Assembly: GCF_003628755.1 (NCBI RefSeq)
Contig: NZ_CP029256.1
Span: 887,585 to 951,584, forward strand
Direction of reading: 5' to 3'
Length of the DNA: 64,000 nt
From: Christensenella minuta
GTDB lineage: Bacteria; Bacillota; Clostridia; Christensenellales; Christensenellaceae
Shown here: positions 13,405 through 21,926 of the stretch, piece by piece
Layout: each line of letters opens with the position of its first letter
Position numbering within the stretch: the stretch's first letter is position 1
The notes under the pieces: model-generated
What the model saw: only the letters and a program-made list of their open reading frames with translations
The model's database searches: none
Told to the model about the DNA's origin: nothing
Made by a program: the position numbers and the translations under genes

Positions 13405-13433
13405 ATTATATACAAATTATGAACATATGTCAA
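13405..13433 (-). promoter_or_regulatory. Consensus sigma-A promoter of the DUF134 gene
   Basis: Minus strand: TTGACA (13428-13433), exactly 17 bases, TATAAT (13405-13410). Both hexamers are perfect, the best match to consensus noticed in the window. Confidence 0.8.
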
Positions 13434-13467
13434 TAAGCGCTTCCCATATGCTTCCAGCGGAACGGTT

Positions 13468-13986
13468 TTACTGTTCGATTCCTTTTCTGGCACAAATACC
13501 CCGGTCATAAGGATGCTTTATTTTTTTGATCTCCGATACATAATCTGCCCGTTCAATCAGTCCGTCCGCAGGATTGCGTCCCGTCAACACAACTTCAAGT
13601 TTTTCCGGTTTATGATCCAGAAAATCATATAATTTTTTCAGTTCAAGGAAGCCCGCTCCGCATGTTCCGACCGCTTCATCCAGCACAACCATGTCGTAAT
13701 CCTCCGCCCATGCGGCAGCCTTTTGAAGGATGACATCCTGCATCCTGCAGGCAGCCGCCTTTTCTCGTTCATCCATTTCCCACGCAAATTTTGTATCGCC
13801 TTCTCCGCGCAGGACCGTAATACCGTCAATTTTTTTAAAAGCGTTTATCTCTCCGGCCGGCCCGCTTTTCATAAATTGTGCAAACAGAACCTTCATGCCG
13901 CAGCCAGCCGACCGCACAGCAAGCCCTGCAGCCGCGGTAGTTTTTCCTTTTCCATCGCCGCAGTAGATATGTATAAGGCCTCTCAT
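13468..13986 (-). CDS. cobO: Corrinoid adenosyltransferase, CobO/BtuR type
   Basis: Transfers the adenosyl group of ATP to cob(I)alamin or its precursors (172 residues). The start is the ATG at 13986 behind CGGAGG. The P-loop reads YCGDGKGKTTAAAG (residues 7-20); VVLDEAVG is the Walker B-like strand; EVVLTGRNP and the GICARKGIEQ end are typical of CobO. It is isolated from cobalamin synthesis genes but complements the corrinoid protein encoded near 48.5 kb. Whether it serves de novo synthesis or salvage cannot be told here. Confidence 0.93.
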   Translation of the reverse strand: MRGLIHIYCGDGKGKTTAAAGLAVRSAGCGMKVLFAQFMKSGPAGEINAFKKIDGITVLRGEGDTKFAWEMDEREKAAACRMQDVILQKAAAWAEDYDMVVLDEAVGTCGAGFLELKKLYDFLDHKPEKLEVVLTGRNPADGLIERADYVSEIKKIKHPYDRGICARKGIEQ

Positions 13987-14135
13987 AACTTGATCCTCCG
14001 GTTTATTGTCGTTTTCATCATTTCTTAGCTCATTATACGCTTTTTCATTTTCAATCACAAATCTACAGGAAAAGAAAAGAGACCCTCTTCAAGCGCCTCT
14101 TCAGGTAACTGACCTTATCTGTTTATAAAATAATT

Positions 14136-14466
14136 TGAGCAGACCTATAAGCCGGGTTCTGTTTTGATGACCATCTATCTAGGCCGCCTGTTACCATGCG
14201 GCTCATGCGATTACAGGGGACGTGACGGGCCGCCATTGAATGTCCCCATACCAATCTTGCACCAAGCGGGGTTTACATGGACGCGTTAAGTTGCCATAAC
14301 GCCGGTGAGCTCTTACCTCGCCTTTCCACCCTTGCATCCGAAATGGATGCGGTTTATTTCTGTTGCACTTTCCTTGGAGTCGCCTCCACCGGGTATTACC
14401 CGGCGCCCTGCCCTATGGAGCCCGGACTTTCCTCACGCCGGAGCGCGCGGCCATCCAGTCTGCTCA
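14136..14466 (-). ncRNA. rnpB: RNase P RNA (bacterial type A)
   Basis: Ribozyme component of RNase P, which matures tRNA 5' ends. The minus strand reads GAGCAGACTGGATGGCC at the 5' end, then the conserved GAGGAAAGTCCGGGCTCC, AGGGTGGAAAGGCGAGG, the AGAGCTCACCGG region and AACCCGGCTTATAGGTCTGC at the 3' end. The two ends pair to form P1. The length near 331 nt and internal layout fit type A rather than Bacillus type B. The 5' end is only about six bases from the stop of the preceding gene. A weak AAGAG-CTCTT hairpin with T-rich tail lies about 35-50 bases downstream. Confidence 0.97.
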
Positions 14467-14472
14467 AAATGT

Positions 14473-15207
14473 TTAATCTTCCGCTACATAAAGAATCCTG
14501 CCGCAGTTTTCACACTCGACGACATTGCCCTCCACCTTAAGACTCTGCAAAACGCCGGACGGGAGCTGCATTTTGCATCCTTCACAGCGGTCTCCAACCA
14601 GTTTTGCCATCGGATTGGGACGGTGCTGCTTGATCGCTTTATAGCGCTCCATAAGCGCCGGTTCAATCCCTTTTGCCGCCTTGGCCACATTTGCCCGCAA
14701 CTTATCGAGATCGTCTTTCCCTGCACCTACTTCCTTTGCATGCTGCTCTTTTAAAACGTCGAACTGTTTCTTCGCATTGCTCATTTTGACAAGCGTTTCC
14801 TTAATTTCAGCCTCTGACTTTTCGAGGCGGTGCATGATGTCGACAATTTTGCGTTTATTCATTTCAACCGACGCCTTGATGCTCTCGCATTCCTTAATCA
14901 TTTCGCGCACATCATCAAGAAACATGTCTTCAAGATCGTAACCGGCGACCTCGGATATCTCCTCTTTCTTTTCATTCATTTGTTTCTGAAGAATCTCAAT
15001 CTGAGAGGTGATTTCGCCCATCTTGTTTTGCAGCAACACAGACTCCTGCTCCAGCTGTTTCAGCTTTTGCTGGTTATTTTTATAAACCTGCTGCTGGTGA
15101 ACCAGCTTTTTCCTTGTCTCCGTATTCATAAGTGTGCGTTCATAAGACTCGAGAGCGTTTTCCGCCGCCTGATAGTCCCATAATGCTTTTAAATTATTGC
15201 TCAACAT
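14473..15207 (-). CDS. Coiled-coil protein with C4 zinc ribbon (DUF164 type)
   Basis: Protein of 244 residues with a long antiparallel coiled coil (residues about 15-180, rich in Gln, Lys, Glu) ending in a C4 zinc ribbon, CEGC and CENC about 24 residues apart. The family, COG1579, contains CdsZ/YqfQ-neighbour proteins with proposed nucleic-acid related roles; the function is not settled. The ATG at 15207 follows GAGGAGG. It starts eight bp after the Nif3-like gene, in the dnaG-rpoD downstream chain, and rnpB follows at once. Confidence 0.8.
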   Translation of the reverse strand: MLSNNLKALWDYQAAENALESYERTLMNTETRKKLVHQQQVYKNNQQKLKQLEQESVLLQNKMGEITSQIEILQKQMNEKKEEISEVAGYDLEDMFLDDVREMIKECESIKASVEMNKRKIVDIMHRLEKSEAEIKETLVKMSNAKKQFDVLKEQHAKEVGAGKDDLDKLRANVAKAAKGIEPALMERYKAIKQHRPNPMAKLVGDRCEGCKMQLPSGVLQSLKVEGNVVECENCGRILYVAED

Positions 15208-15215
15208 AGACCTCC

Positions 15216-16328
15216 TCAATAATTTACGTATGGTCTGCGTAAATTTGTTACATAAATCGCTATGTTATAGTTTACATCATCCAGCCGTTTTTGTAAACCT
15301 TGCGCATACAGCCGACAAAAGCATTTCTCCGTATCGAAATGCCCGGCTTCTACCAAAATGATATCGTTTTGCGCCGCATACTCATTGTGTTTGATTTCTC
15401 CCGTGATAAAAAGTTCCGCACCTTTTTTCCGCGCCAATTCCGCGAAATCCCCTGCAGCGCCGCCACATACTCCAAGCCGCCGTATCTTTTTTTTCAAATT
15501 GCCTGCAACGCGTACGCTGTCCGTTTGCAAGGCCGCTTTCAGCTTATCCAGGACCTCTCCTGCCGGAAGCGGCGACGGCATATCCCCGACAATACCAAGT
15601 CCTGAATTGATCCGCTGCGGCTCATCCGTTTTAAGAACGCTGATTGCAGGCATCTCATAGGGATGGACTTTACGCACCGCACGAAGCACCTTCTGCAAAT
15701 CGTTTTCACTGCAAATGGAAGAAATGCGGATTTCATCCGCCGTCTCCAACCTTCCGGCCTGCCCGATATATGGGCTGGCGTCGTGTTCCGGCCGAAACGT
15801 TCCTTTTCCGTCAATATTAAAGGTACATTCCGCATATTCTCCAAGTCTTCCGGCTCCGGCGGAAGTCATCGCCCGGCGCACCGTCTCCGCATGCCCCCGC
15901 GGCGTATGGACCGCGACTTCATAAAAACGTTCTACCAGCCCATTCTGGATATAGCACCTGTTTGCGAGCGCAAACTGATCCGCAAGCCATGTATTGATTC
16001 CGCCGGGGGCGCTGTCCATACTCGTATGGGCACAATAAAGAGAAATTCTCCGCTCCGCAAGCATCTGGACGCACTTCCCTTCATAGGATTCGGAATCGAT
16101 CTTTTTCGTTGCCCGGAATAAAAGCGGATGATGGGAAATAATAAGATTACATCCTTTTTCCGCCGCTTCCTCGATTGTTTCGGGTAAAACATCGAGGCAG
16201 ATCATAATCCCTGAAATATCTGTATTGTGCAGATTTACATTGAACCCGCTGTTATCCCATTCTTCCGCAAAGCTTATCGGCGCAATCAGCTCTAGAAGAG
16301 CGCCTACTTGTTCTAACGTTACAGACAT
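15216..16328 (-). CDS. Nif3-like dinuclear metal-centre protein (YqfO family)
   Basis: DUF34/NIF3 family protein, 370 residues, the long form with an inserted PII-like domain in the middle as in Bacillus YqfO. Metal ligands are visible as IISHHPLLF (residues 65-73) and LYCAHTSMDSAPGG, with the closing VEAGHFDTE near the C-terminus. The family forms toroidal hexamers; a GTP cyclohydrolase link has been proposed but is not established. It overlaps trmK by 10 bp, the trmK-nif3 pairing that is very widely conserved in Bacillota. Confidence 0.92.
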   Translation of the reverse strand: MSVTLEQVGALLELIAPISFAEEWDNSGFNVNLHNTDISGIMICLDVLPETIEEAAEKGCNLIISHHPLLFRATKKIDSESYEGKCVQMLAERRISLYCAHTSMDSAPGGINTWLADQFALANRCYIQNGLVERFYEVAVHTPRGHAETVRRAMTSAGAGRLGEYAECTFNIDGKGTFRPEHDASPYIGQAGRLETADEIRISSICSENDLQKVLRAVRKVHPYEMPAISVLKTDEPQRINSGLGIVGDMPSPLPAGEVLDKLKAALQTDSVRVAGNLKKKIRRLGVCGGAAGDFAELARKKGAELFITGEIKHNEYAAQNDIILVEAGHFDTEKCFCRLYAQGLQKRLDDVNYNIAIYVTNLRRPYVNY

Positions 16329-16999
16329 TTCAACACCTCCACGATCTGATTCTTAAGTTTTCGTTTTTCCGCAATGTATTCCCGCGTATTCCTTCCCCGT
16401 GCCGCGGCGGAAATGATCGCTTCAATTTCGCGCAGCTTATTTTGAAGAAATTCTTTCTGCAAGGCTTCCTTTCGTACCGACGGGTAATATCCGAAGCGCA
16501 GGTATATTTCATTTGGCAGACACGTCTCACCCGGGCATACGGCCAGCACCTGATAATAGTGTTCGTCATCCTTTACAATTGCCTCATCCTGAATGAAAAA
16601 ACCATTCCTGTATAGAAAAAGGCGTAATTCGTATTCATTTCCCTGCGGCCCCAGGATCAGCCGCCCTGTTTTTTTCGCAACCGCGATCCCTTTCGCGAGG
16701 ATATCACGGATCAACAATCCGCCCATACCGGTAATTACCGCGCAATCTACCTTCTTACCTTGCAGGGCCGTAAAGCCGTCTGATACCAGCGGTGTTATCC
16801 CTGCCAGATTCCGCTCGGCAATCATATTTTTGGTCTTTTGGAGCGACCGCACGCTGATATCGCAGGCAAACACATGCTTCGCGCATCCTTCTTCCATCAT
16901 CGCGGCGGATATCCTGCCATGATCGCATCCGATATCCGCTGCAGTGCCTGTTTTCCCGACGAGATCGATGATCGCCCGCATTCTTGGCGTTATTTCCAT
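16319..16999 (-). CDS. trmK: tRNA (adenine(22)-N1)-methyltransferase TrmK
   Basis: SAM-dependent enzyme methylating N1 of A22 in tRNAs (226 residues). The Rossmann motif is ADIGCDHGRIS (about residues 21-31), with AVITGMGG and ILGPQGNE as TrmK-typical motifs, followed by a coiled-coil C-terminal domain. The start has no convincing Shine-Dalgarno sequence; the bases before it are the tail of the rpoD terminator hairpin. Expression probably depends on readthrough from dnaG-rpoD. Confidence 0.92.
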   Translation of the reverse strand: MEITPRMRAIIDLVGKTGTAADIGCDHGRISAAMMEEGCAKHVFACDISVRSLQKTKNMIAERNLAGITPLVSDGFTALQGKKVDCAVITGMGGLLIRDILAKGIAVAKKTGRLILGPQGNEYELRLFLYRNGFFIQDEAIVKDDEHYYQVLAVCPGETCLPNEIYLRFGYYPSVRKEALQKEFLQNKLREIEAIISAAARGRNTREYIAEKRKLKNQIVEVLKCL

Positions 17000-17007
17000 A
17001 AGATAGA

Positions 17008-17029
17008 AAGGCGGCTGTTACGCCGCCTT
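17008..17029 (-). terminator. Hairpin behind rpoD, probable leaky terminator
   Basis: Eight-bp GC-rich stem AAGGCGGC/GCCGCCTT with a six-base loop, followed on the minus strand by TTTCTATCTT. The tail is short of T, and trmK starts within 10 bases, so partial termination is likely. Confidence 0.5.
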
Positions 17030-17043
17030 ATTTGCTCCTTTGC

Positions 17044-18231
17044 TTATTCCAAAAAATCCCTTAACTTTTTCGATCTGGATGGATGACGAAGTTTGCGCAA
17101 AGCCTTTGCTTCAATCTGGCGGATTCTTTCGCGCGTTACCTGAAATTCTTTACCAACCTCTTCCAGTGTGCGTGCACGGCCGTCTTCAAGGCCAAACCTT
17201 AGCTTTAAAACCTTCTCTTCGCGCGGTGTCAACGTATCGAGGACATCCATCAGCTGTTCCTTTAAAAGCGTGAATGCCGCCGCTTCGGCCGGGGCCGGCG
17301 CATCGTCATCCGGAATAAAATCTCCAAGGTGGCTGTCTTCTTCTTCGCCGATCGGCGTTTCCAGCGAAACCGGTTCCTGTGCGATCTTTAATATCTCACG
17401 TACCTTTTCTTCCGGGATATCCATCTCTTTCGCTAACTCTTCCGGTAACGGATCGCGTCCATACTGCTGGAGCAGCTGACGCGATACGCGAATCAGCTTA
17501 TTGATCGTTTCCACCATATGGACCGGAATACGGATTGTTCGGGCCTGGTCTGCAATTGCGCGCGTGATTGCCTGACGAATCCACCATGTCGCATAGGTAC
17601 TGAATTTATAACCCTTCAGGTAATCAAATTTTTCGACTGCTTTAATCAGGCCAAGGTTTCCTTCCTGGATCAAATCCAGAAACAGCATACCACGGCCAAC
17701 GTAGCGCTTCGCGATACTTACCACAAGGCGCAGGTTCGCTTCGGCAAGCTTCCTCTTCGCCTCCTGGTCTCCTTCGCCCATCCGCTTTGCCAGTTCAACC
17801 TCTTCTGTAGCCGAAAGCAACGGTACCTTGCCAATCTCTTTGAGATACATCCTGACCGGATCGTCAATGTTAATATTTTCCGGCATGGAAAGCTCAAAAT
17901 CGACCACTTCCGTCTCTTCTTCCGCTTTTGGAACCTCTTTTTCGATTTCGTCGTCCAGAACGTCGATATTTTGTTCTTCAAGCGCTTCATAAAGCTTATC
18001 GATCTGCTCCGGGACCGCGTGTGCGTCGTCAATATATTCGGCGATTTCCGCATATTTCAATACGCCTTTGCTTTTCCCGATTTCGACAATTTTTGCGATC
18101 CGCTCATCCGACAATTTCGGCTGTACTTTCTTTTCAACAGGCTTAGTCTTTTTTTCCGCAGAAGAGGAGGCCTTTGCCACCTCGTTCTTTTCTACCGGAG
18201 TTTCCTGCTTTGTTTCTCTTTTCTCTGCCAA
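17044..18231 (-). CDS. rpoD: RNA polymerase primary sigma factor RpoD/SigA
   Basis: Housekeeping sigma-70 factor (395 residues). A Lys/Glu-rich N-terminus and region 1.1 are followed by region 1.2 ([21 protein letters not shown]), region 2 ([40 protein letters not shown]), region 3 and region 4 ([20 protein letters not shown]). The initiator is TTG at 18231, seven bases after AGGTGAA, unusual for such a central gene. It follows dnaG by 24 bp, the classical dnaG-rpoD macromolecular synthesis arrangement. The many TTGnnn-17-TATAAT promoters in this window match its expected specificity. Confidence 0.97.
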   Translation of the reverse strand: MAEKRETKQETPVEKNEVAKASSSAEKKTKPVEKKVQPKLSDERIAKIVEIGKSKGVLKYAEIAEYIDDAHAVPEQIDKLYEALEEQNIDVLDDEIEKEVPKAEEETEVVDFELSMPENINIDDPVRMYLKEIGKVPLLSATEEVELAKRMGEGDQEAKRKLAEANLRLVVSIAKRYVGRGMLFLDLIQEGNLGLIKAVEKFDYLKGYKFSTYATWWIRQAITRAIADQARTIRIPVHMVETINKLIRVSRQLLQQYGRDPLPEELAKEMDIPEEKVREILKIAQEPVSLETPIGEEEDSHLGDFIPDDDAPAPAEAAAFTLLKEQLMDVLDTLTPREEKVLKLRFGLEDGRARTLEEVGKEFQVTRERIRQIEAKALRKLRHPSRSKKLRDFLE

Positions 18232-18255
18232 TAAAATTCACCTACTATTAAAATT

Positions 18256-20013
18256 TTAAAAACTTGTCTTAAGCTTATGTATCTTTTTTCCCAGTTCATC
18301 TATTTTCTGCAGCAGGATGTGCTTCTTTTCCACATCCTGTTCGGCACTGCAGGCAGCAAGAGCGCTTCTGCGCTGCCGTTCCAGCCTTCCCAGCCTTATC
18401 TGCTTCACGCAATCGTTCAGGAAGTCATCCGCATTCTCCCGTTCGTCTTCCCCGCTCAGCACTTTTCTGATATACGAGCCTTCTTCTTCACTCAGCACGG
18501 ATAATAATTCGCTGTTCGCAGTGAAAATCCCTTTTTTTGCTTTCTCCATAATATAAGAAAATATTTTTTTGTCTGCCTCATTTTGAAAATCTGCCTCTTC
18601 AATCTTTCCTTCCAGCCTCAAAGCAATCTGCGGATCCGAATAAAGCCGCCGGATCAGGCAGTTTTCCGCTTTTTCCTCCAGCGTCGTTTCCAGTCCATCC
18701 ACCCTGGGCGGCAGCCACTCTGTTTCCCGGCGCAACCCTCCCGCATCCTGCAGGATCGATTCCGGAGAATAGCCCGTCATATCCGACAGCTTCTTCGCAT
18801 ACTTTTCTTTTGTAACGGCACTTTCCACCTTCTTCAGCAAATTAGCGCATTCCTTGGCAAACTTTTCTTTTTGGTGGCTGTCACTAAGCTCATATTTCGC
18901 AGCCGTTACCCCGAACCTGTAATCCATCTCCGGCAGTGATGTTTTCATAAGCTTGATATATCCGTCCCGCCCATACTTCTTCAGGTATTCGTCAGGATCC
19001 TGCCCATCCGGGATAACCACAACCCGCGTTTCGATTCCCTCCTGCGACAATATCCCAAGCGCACGAAGCGTTGCTTTTTGCCCCGCCGCATCCCCGTCAT
19101 AAGAAATATAAACATGGTCCGTATAACGTTTCATCATCCTCGCCTGATCCTGTGTGAGCGCTGTTCCGAGGGTTGCAACGCATTCCGGAATCCCATAGGA
19201 AAAAAGCGCGATCACATCCATATAGCCTTCTACCAAAATCAGATGGGAAAGATTCTTCTGCCTGCGGATCAGGTTCAGATTATAGAGGTTCCGGCTCTTA
19301 TTAAAGGCTGCCGTCTCAGGAGAATTTAAATATTTTGGCACACCGTCGTCCATTACGCGGCCGCCAAATCCAATAATATCACCAAACGCATTGATAATCG
19401 GTATCATAGCGCGATTACGGAACATGTCGTAGCTTTTCCCTTCCGACATCTTGATTAGGCCCGCGGCTTGCATGTCCTGCTTCGTATATCCTTTTTCCGC
19501 AAGCAGCTTCATCAGATGGTCCCAGCCGTCTTTTGCAAATCCCATTCCAAATGTTTTAATGATACGGTCGTCAATGCCCCGCCCCCTGAGGTATTCAAGC
19601 GCCTTTTTACCTTCCGGTGCATACAGGTTTTTATGAAAGTAACGCGCCGCTATCTTATTCATTTCGCAAATTTTTTTCCGTTGCTGCTTGCGCTTCTCAT
19701 ACCCCGCGCTATCCGTATTTTCAGGGACCGGCAATTTTACCTTTTCCGCAAGATATTGGCAGGCCTCAGGAAACGTCATTTTCTCCTGTTCCATAACAAA
19801 CTGTATGGCATTTCCCCCTTTACCACAGCCAAAACAATGATAAAAGCCCTTTTCCGGGTTAACAGAAAAACTGGGCGTCTTCTCGTTGTGAAACGGACAA
19901 CACGCCCACCAGCGGCCACCTTTATTTTGCAGCGTTACATATTCGCCAATTAAGTCGACAAGACTCACTTTTGAAAGCAAATCCTGTATCCATTCTTCCG
20001 GAAAAAACGGCAT
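18256..20013 (-). CDS. dnaG: DNA primase DnaG
   Basis: Synthesises RNA primers at the replication fork (585 residues). The N-terminal CHC2 zinc finger is seen as CPFHNEKTPSFSV and CFGCGKGG, followed by the catalytic RNA polymerase core with YLNSPETAAFNKSRNLY, and the TOPRIM motif LILVEGYMDVIAL with YDGDAAGQKA. The C-terminal 150 residues are the less conserved helicase-interaction region. The start at 20013 follows AAGGGAGAAG. It is first gene of dnaG-rpoD-trmK-nif3 and has its own promoter. Confidence 0.97.
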   Translation of the reverse strand: MPFFPEEWIQDLLSKVSLVDLIGEYVTLQNKGGRWWACCPFHNEKTPSFSVNPEKGFYHCFGCGKGGNAIQFVMEQEKMTFPEACQYLAEKVKLPVPENTDSAGYEKRKQQRKKICEMNKIAARYFHKNLYAPEGKKALEYLRGRGIDDRIIKTFGMGFAKDGWDHLMKLLAEKGYTKQDMQAAGLIKMSEGKSYDMFRNRAMIPIINAFGDIIGFGGRVMDDGVPKYLNSPETAAFNKSRNLYNLNLIRRQKNLSHLILVEGYMDVIALFSYGIPECVATLGTALTQDQARMMKRYTDHVYISYDGDAAGQKATLRALGILSQEGIETRVVVIPDGQDPDEYLKKYGRDGYIKLMKTSLPEMDYRFGVTAAKYELSDSHQKEKFAKECANLLKKVESAVTKEKYAKKLSDMTGYSPESILQDAGGLRRETEWLPPRVDGLETTLEEKAENCLIRRLYSDPQIALRLEGKIEEADFQNEADKKIFSYIMEKAKKGIFTANSELLSVLSEEEGSYIRKVLSGEDERENADDFLNDCVKQIRLGRLERQRRSALAACSAEQDVEKKHILLQKIDELGKKIHKLKTSF

Positions 20014-20061
20014 CTACTTCTCCCTTGCGCAGAAACTTCTCCATATATTTTATACTATTAT

Positions 20062-20091
20062 ATTATACGCTCTAAACGTTAAATCCTTCAA
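20062..20091 (-). promoter_or_regulatory. dnaG-rpoD promoter
   Basis: Minus strand TTGAAG (20086-20091), 18 bases, TATAAT (20062-20067), about 50 bp before dnaG and behind the hydA terminator. Confidence 0.5.
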
Positions 20092-20120
20092 ATTCTGGTT
20101 AAAATCTCTTTCCCGAAATA

Positions 20121-20149
20121 AAAACGCCCAGTTCAACACCGGGCGTTTT
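20121..20149. terminator. hydA terminator, usable in both directions
   Basis: Stem AAAACGCCC/GGGCGTTTT with an 11-base loop, T-rich on both strands. It lies 16 bp past the hydA stop. Confidence 0.8.
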
Positions 20150-20165
20150 TTTGAATCCTCTGCTA

Positions 20166-21908
20166 TTACTGTTCCTTATATTTGGGTTTCGCCTCATAAA
20201 AAGTATGCAACAGTTCATGCGCCTTATGACTGTTGGGTTCCCCAAGAAAATCATCATAAAGCTTTTGGATATCCGGGTTTTCATGGGACTTTCTCAGAGG
20301 CTTATCGCAATCCTCGTCATACAGGCCCTGTGCACGCACGACGCGCGGATCGAGCACGTTCTTGATACGCGCCGAAACGATCGGCTGTCCGCCGCCGTTT
20401 ACGCAGCCGCCGGGGCATGCCATGATCTCAATAAAGTGATATTCCTTTTCGCCGGAGCGTACCGCCTCGAGCAGTTTCCTTGCGTTTCCTGTTCCGCTGG
20501 CTACGGCAACCTTAACTGGCATATCGCCAACCATAATTTCCGCTTCCTTAATTCCTGCGATTCCGCGTACATCACAAAAATCGATACTCTTAAGCTCTTC
20601 GCCGGTCAAAACTTCCGCAACCGTACGGAGGGCCGCTTCCATAACGCCGCCCGTTGCGCCAAAAATAACACCCGCGCCGGTGGACGTGCCCAAAACGGGA
20701 TCGAAATCCTCATCCGGCAGGTTCACAAAATCAATTCCGGCTTCTTTAATCATCTGTGCCATTTCACGCGTTGTCAGCACCGCATCCACATCCGGATATC
20801 CGGTTGCGTCTTCGCCCGCACGGTCCTTCTCATATTTCTTTGCGGTACACGGCATAACGGATACGGTAAAAATTTTCGCCGGATCGATGCCGTTTTCCTG
20901 TGCGTAATAAGACTTGATGACCGCGCCCAGCATCTGGTGTGGAGATTTGCAGCTCGAGAGATTATCCAGCATGTCCGGGAAAAAATATTCCGCAAATTTG
21001 ATCCATCCCGGCGAACAGGATGTTATCATCGGCAATGTTCCACCGTTTTTCACACGATTGATAAATTCGTAACCCTCTTCCATGATCGTAAGGTCGGCGC
21101 CAAAATCCGTATCAAACACTTTGTCGAACCCCATTCTGCGAAGCGCCGCCGCAAGCTTGCCGGTAACGCGGGTACCCATCGGCATGCCAAATTCCTCGCC
21201 GATCGCCACACGAACCGCAGGAGCAGGCTGCACCACAACGTGCATGCTCGGGTTATGCAGCGCCGCCCATACATTGTCAATCTCGCTCTTTTCGGAAAGC
21301 GCGCCGACCGGGCAGGAAACGATACACTGACCGCAGTTGATGCACGGAACATCCACGAGAGATTTTCCCCACACGGGCTCCACCATCGTTTTGAAACCGC
21401 GGTTTGTCGAGCCGATCACACCCACCGTCTGGATATTTTCGCACGCCGCGATGCAGCGTTTGCAGAGCACACACTTGTTGGGATTGCGTACAACGGAAAC
21501 TGACTGATCGTCGATATCCTTATAGATTTTTTCGCCCTCATACTTAATGTTGCGGATATTGAATTCATCCGCCAGCGTTTGCAGTTCGCAGTTTTTGTTC
21601 CGCACACACGTGAGGCATTCCCTGTCGTGATTGGAAAGCAGAAGGTCAAGGCTTACTTTTCTGGCCTTCAATACTTTTTCGGATTTTGTAAAAACTTCCA
21701 TTCCTTCTGCCACCGGGAGCACGCATGCCGCCTGCAGCGCAGGATTGTTTTTCACTTCAACCAGGCAAATCCGGCATGCACCGAGCGCATTCACACCCTT
21801 CAAATAGCAAAGTGTCGGGATGTCGATATTTGCCTTTCTCGCAGCGTCGAGCACTGTGGAATTATCTGGCGCTTCAACTTTTACGCCGTCTATCGTCAAC
21901 GATACCAT
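20166..21908 (-). CDS. hydA: [FeFe] hydrogenase catalytic subunit HydA, NADH/ferredoxin-dependent type
   Basis: Catalytic subunit making or oxidising H2 (580 residues). Domain order: N-terminal 2Fe-2S plant-ferredoxin-like domain (Cys 34, 45, 48, 62), His-Cys3 cluster (H94, C98, C101, C107), two 4Fe-4S clusters (C146-C156 and C189-C199), then the H-cluster domain with L1 TSCSPGW (296-302), L2 MPCTAKKYE (352-360) and L3 MACPGGCVNGGGQP, followed by the small-subunit-like tail. With HydB and HydC in the neighbourhood this is the trimeric bifurcating type known from Thermotoga, Moorella and Acetobacterium. No maturases HydEFG are in the window. Bifurcation itself is inferred from subunit content. 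Confidence 0.95.
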   Translation of the reverse strand: MVSLTIDGVKVEAPDNSTVLDAARKANIDIPTLCYLKGVNALGACRICLVEVKNNPALQAACVLPVAEGMEVFTKSEKVLKARKVSLDLLLSNHDRECLTCVRNKNCELQTLADEFNIRNIKYEGEKIYKDIDDQSVSVVRNPNKCVLCKRCIAACENIQTVGVIGSTNRGFKTMVEPVWGKSLVDVPCINCGQCIVSCPVGALSEKSEIDNVWAALHNPSMHVVVQPAPAVRVAIGEEFGMPMGTRVTGKLAAALRRMGFDKVFDTDFGADLTIMEEGYEFINRVKNGGTLPMITSCSPGWIKFAEYFFPDMLDNLSSCKSPHQMLGAVIKSYYAQENGIDPAKIFTVSVMPCTAKKYEKDRAGEDATGYPDVDAVLTTREMAQMIKEAGIDFVNLPDEDFDPVLGTSTGAGVIFGATGGVMEAALRTVAEVLTGEELKSIDFCDVRGIAGIKEAEIMVGDMPVKVAVASGTGNARKLLEAVRSGEKEYHFIEIMACPGGCVNGGGQPIVSARIKNVLDPRVVRAQGLYDEDCDKPLRKSHENPDIQKLYDDFLGEPNSHKAHELLHTFYEAKPKYKEQ

Positions 21909-21926
21909 ATCACTTAATCCTCCTTT

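Noticed and set aside
20151..21503. 450-codon frame antisense to hydA
   Set aside because: Shadow of a high-identity hydrogenase gene; composition (Arg/His-rich) is unlike the real proteins here.
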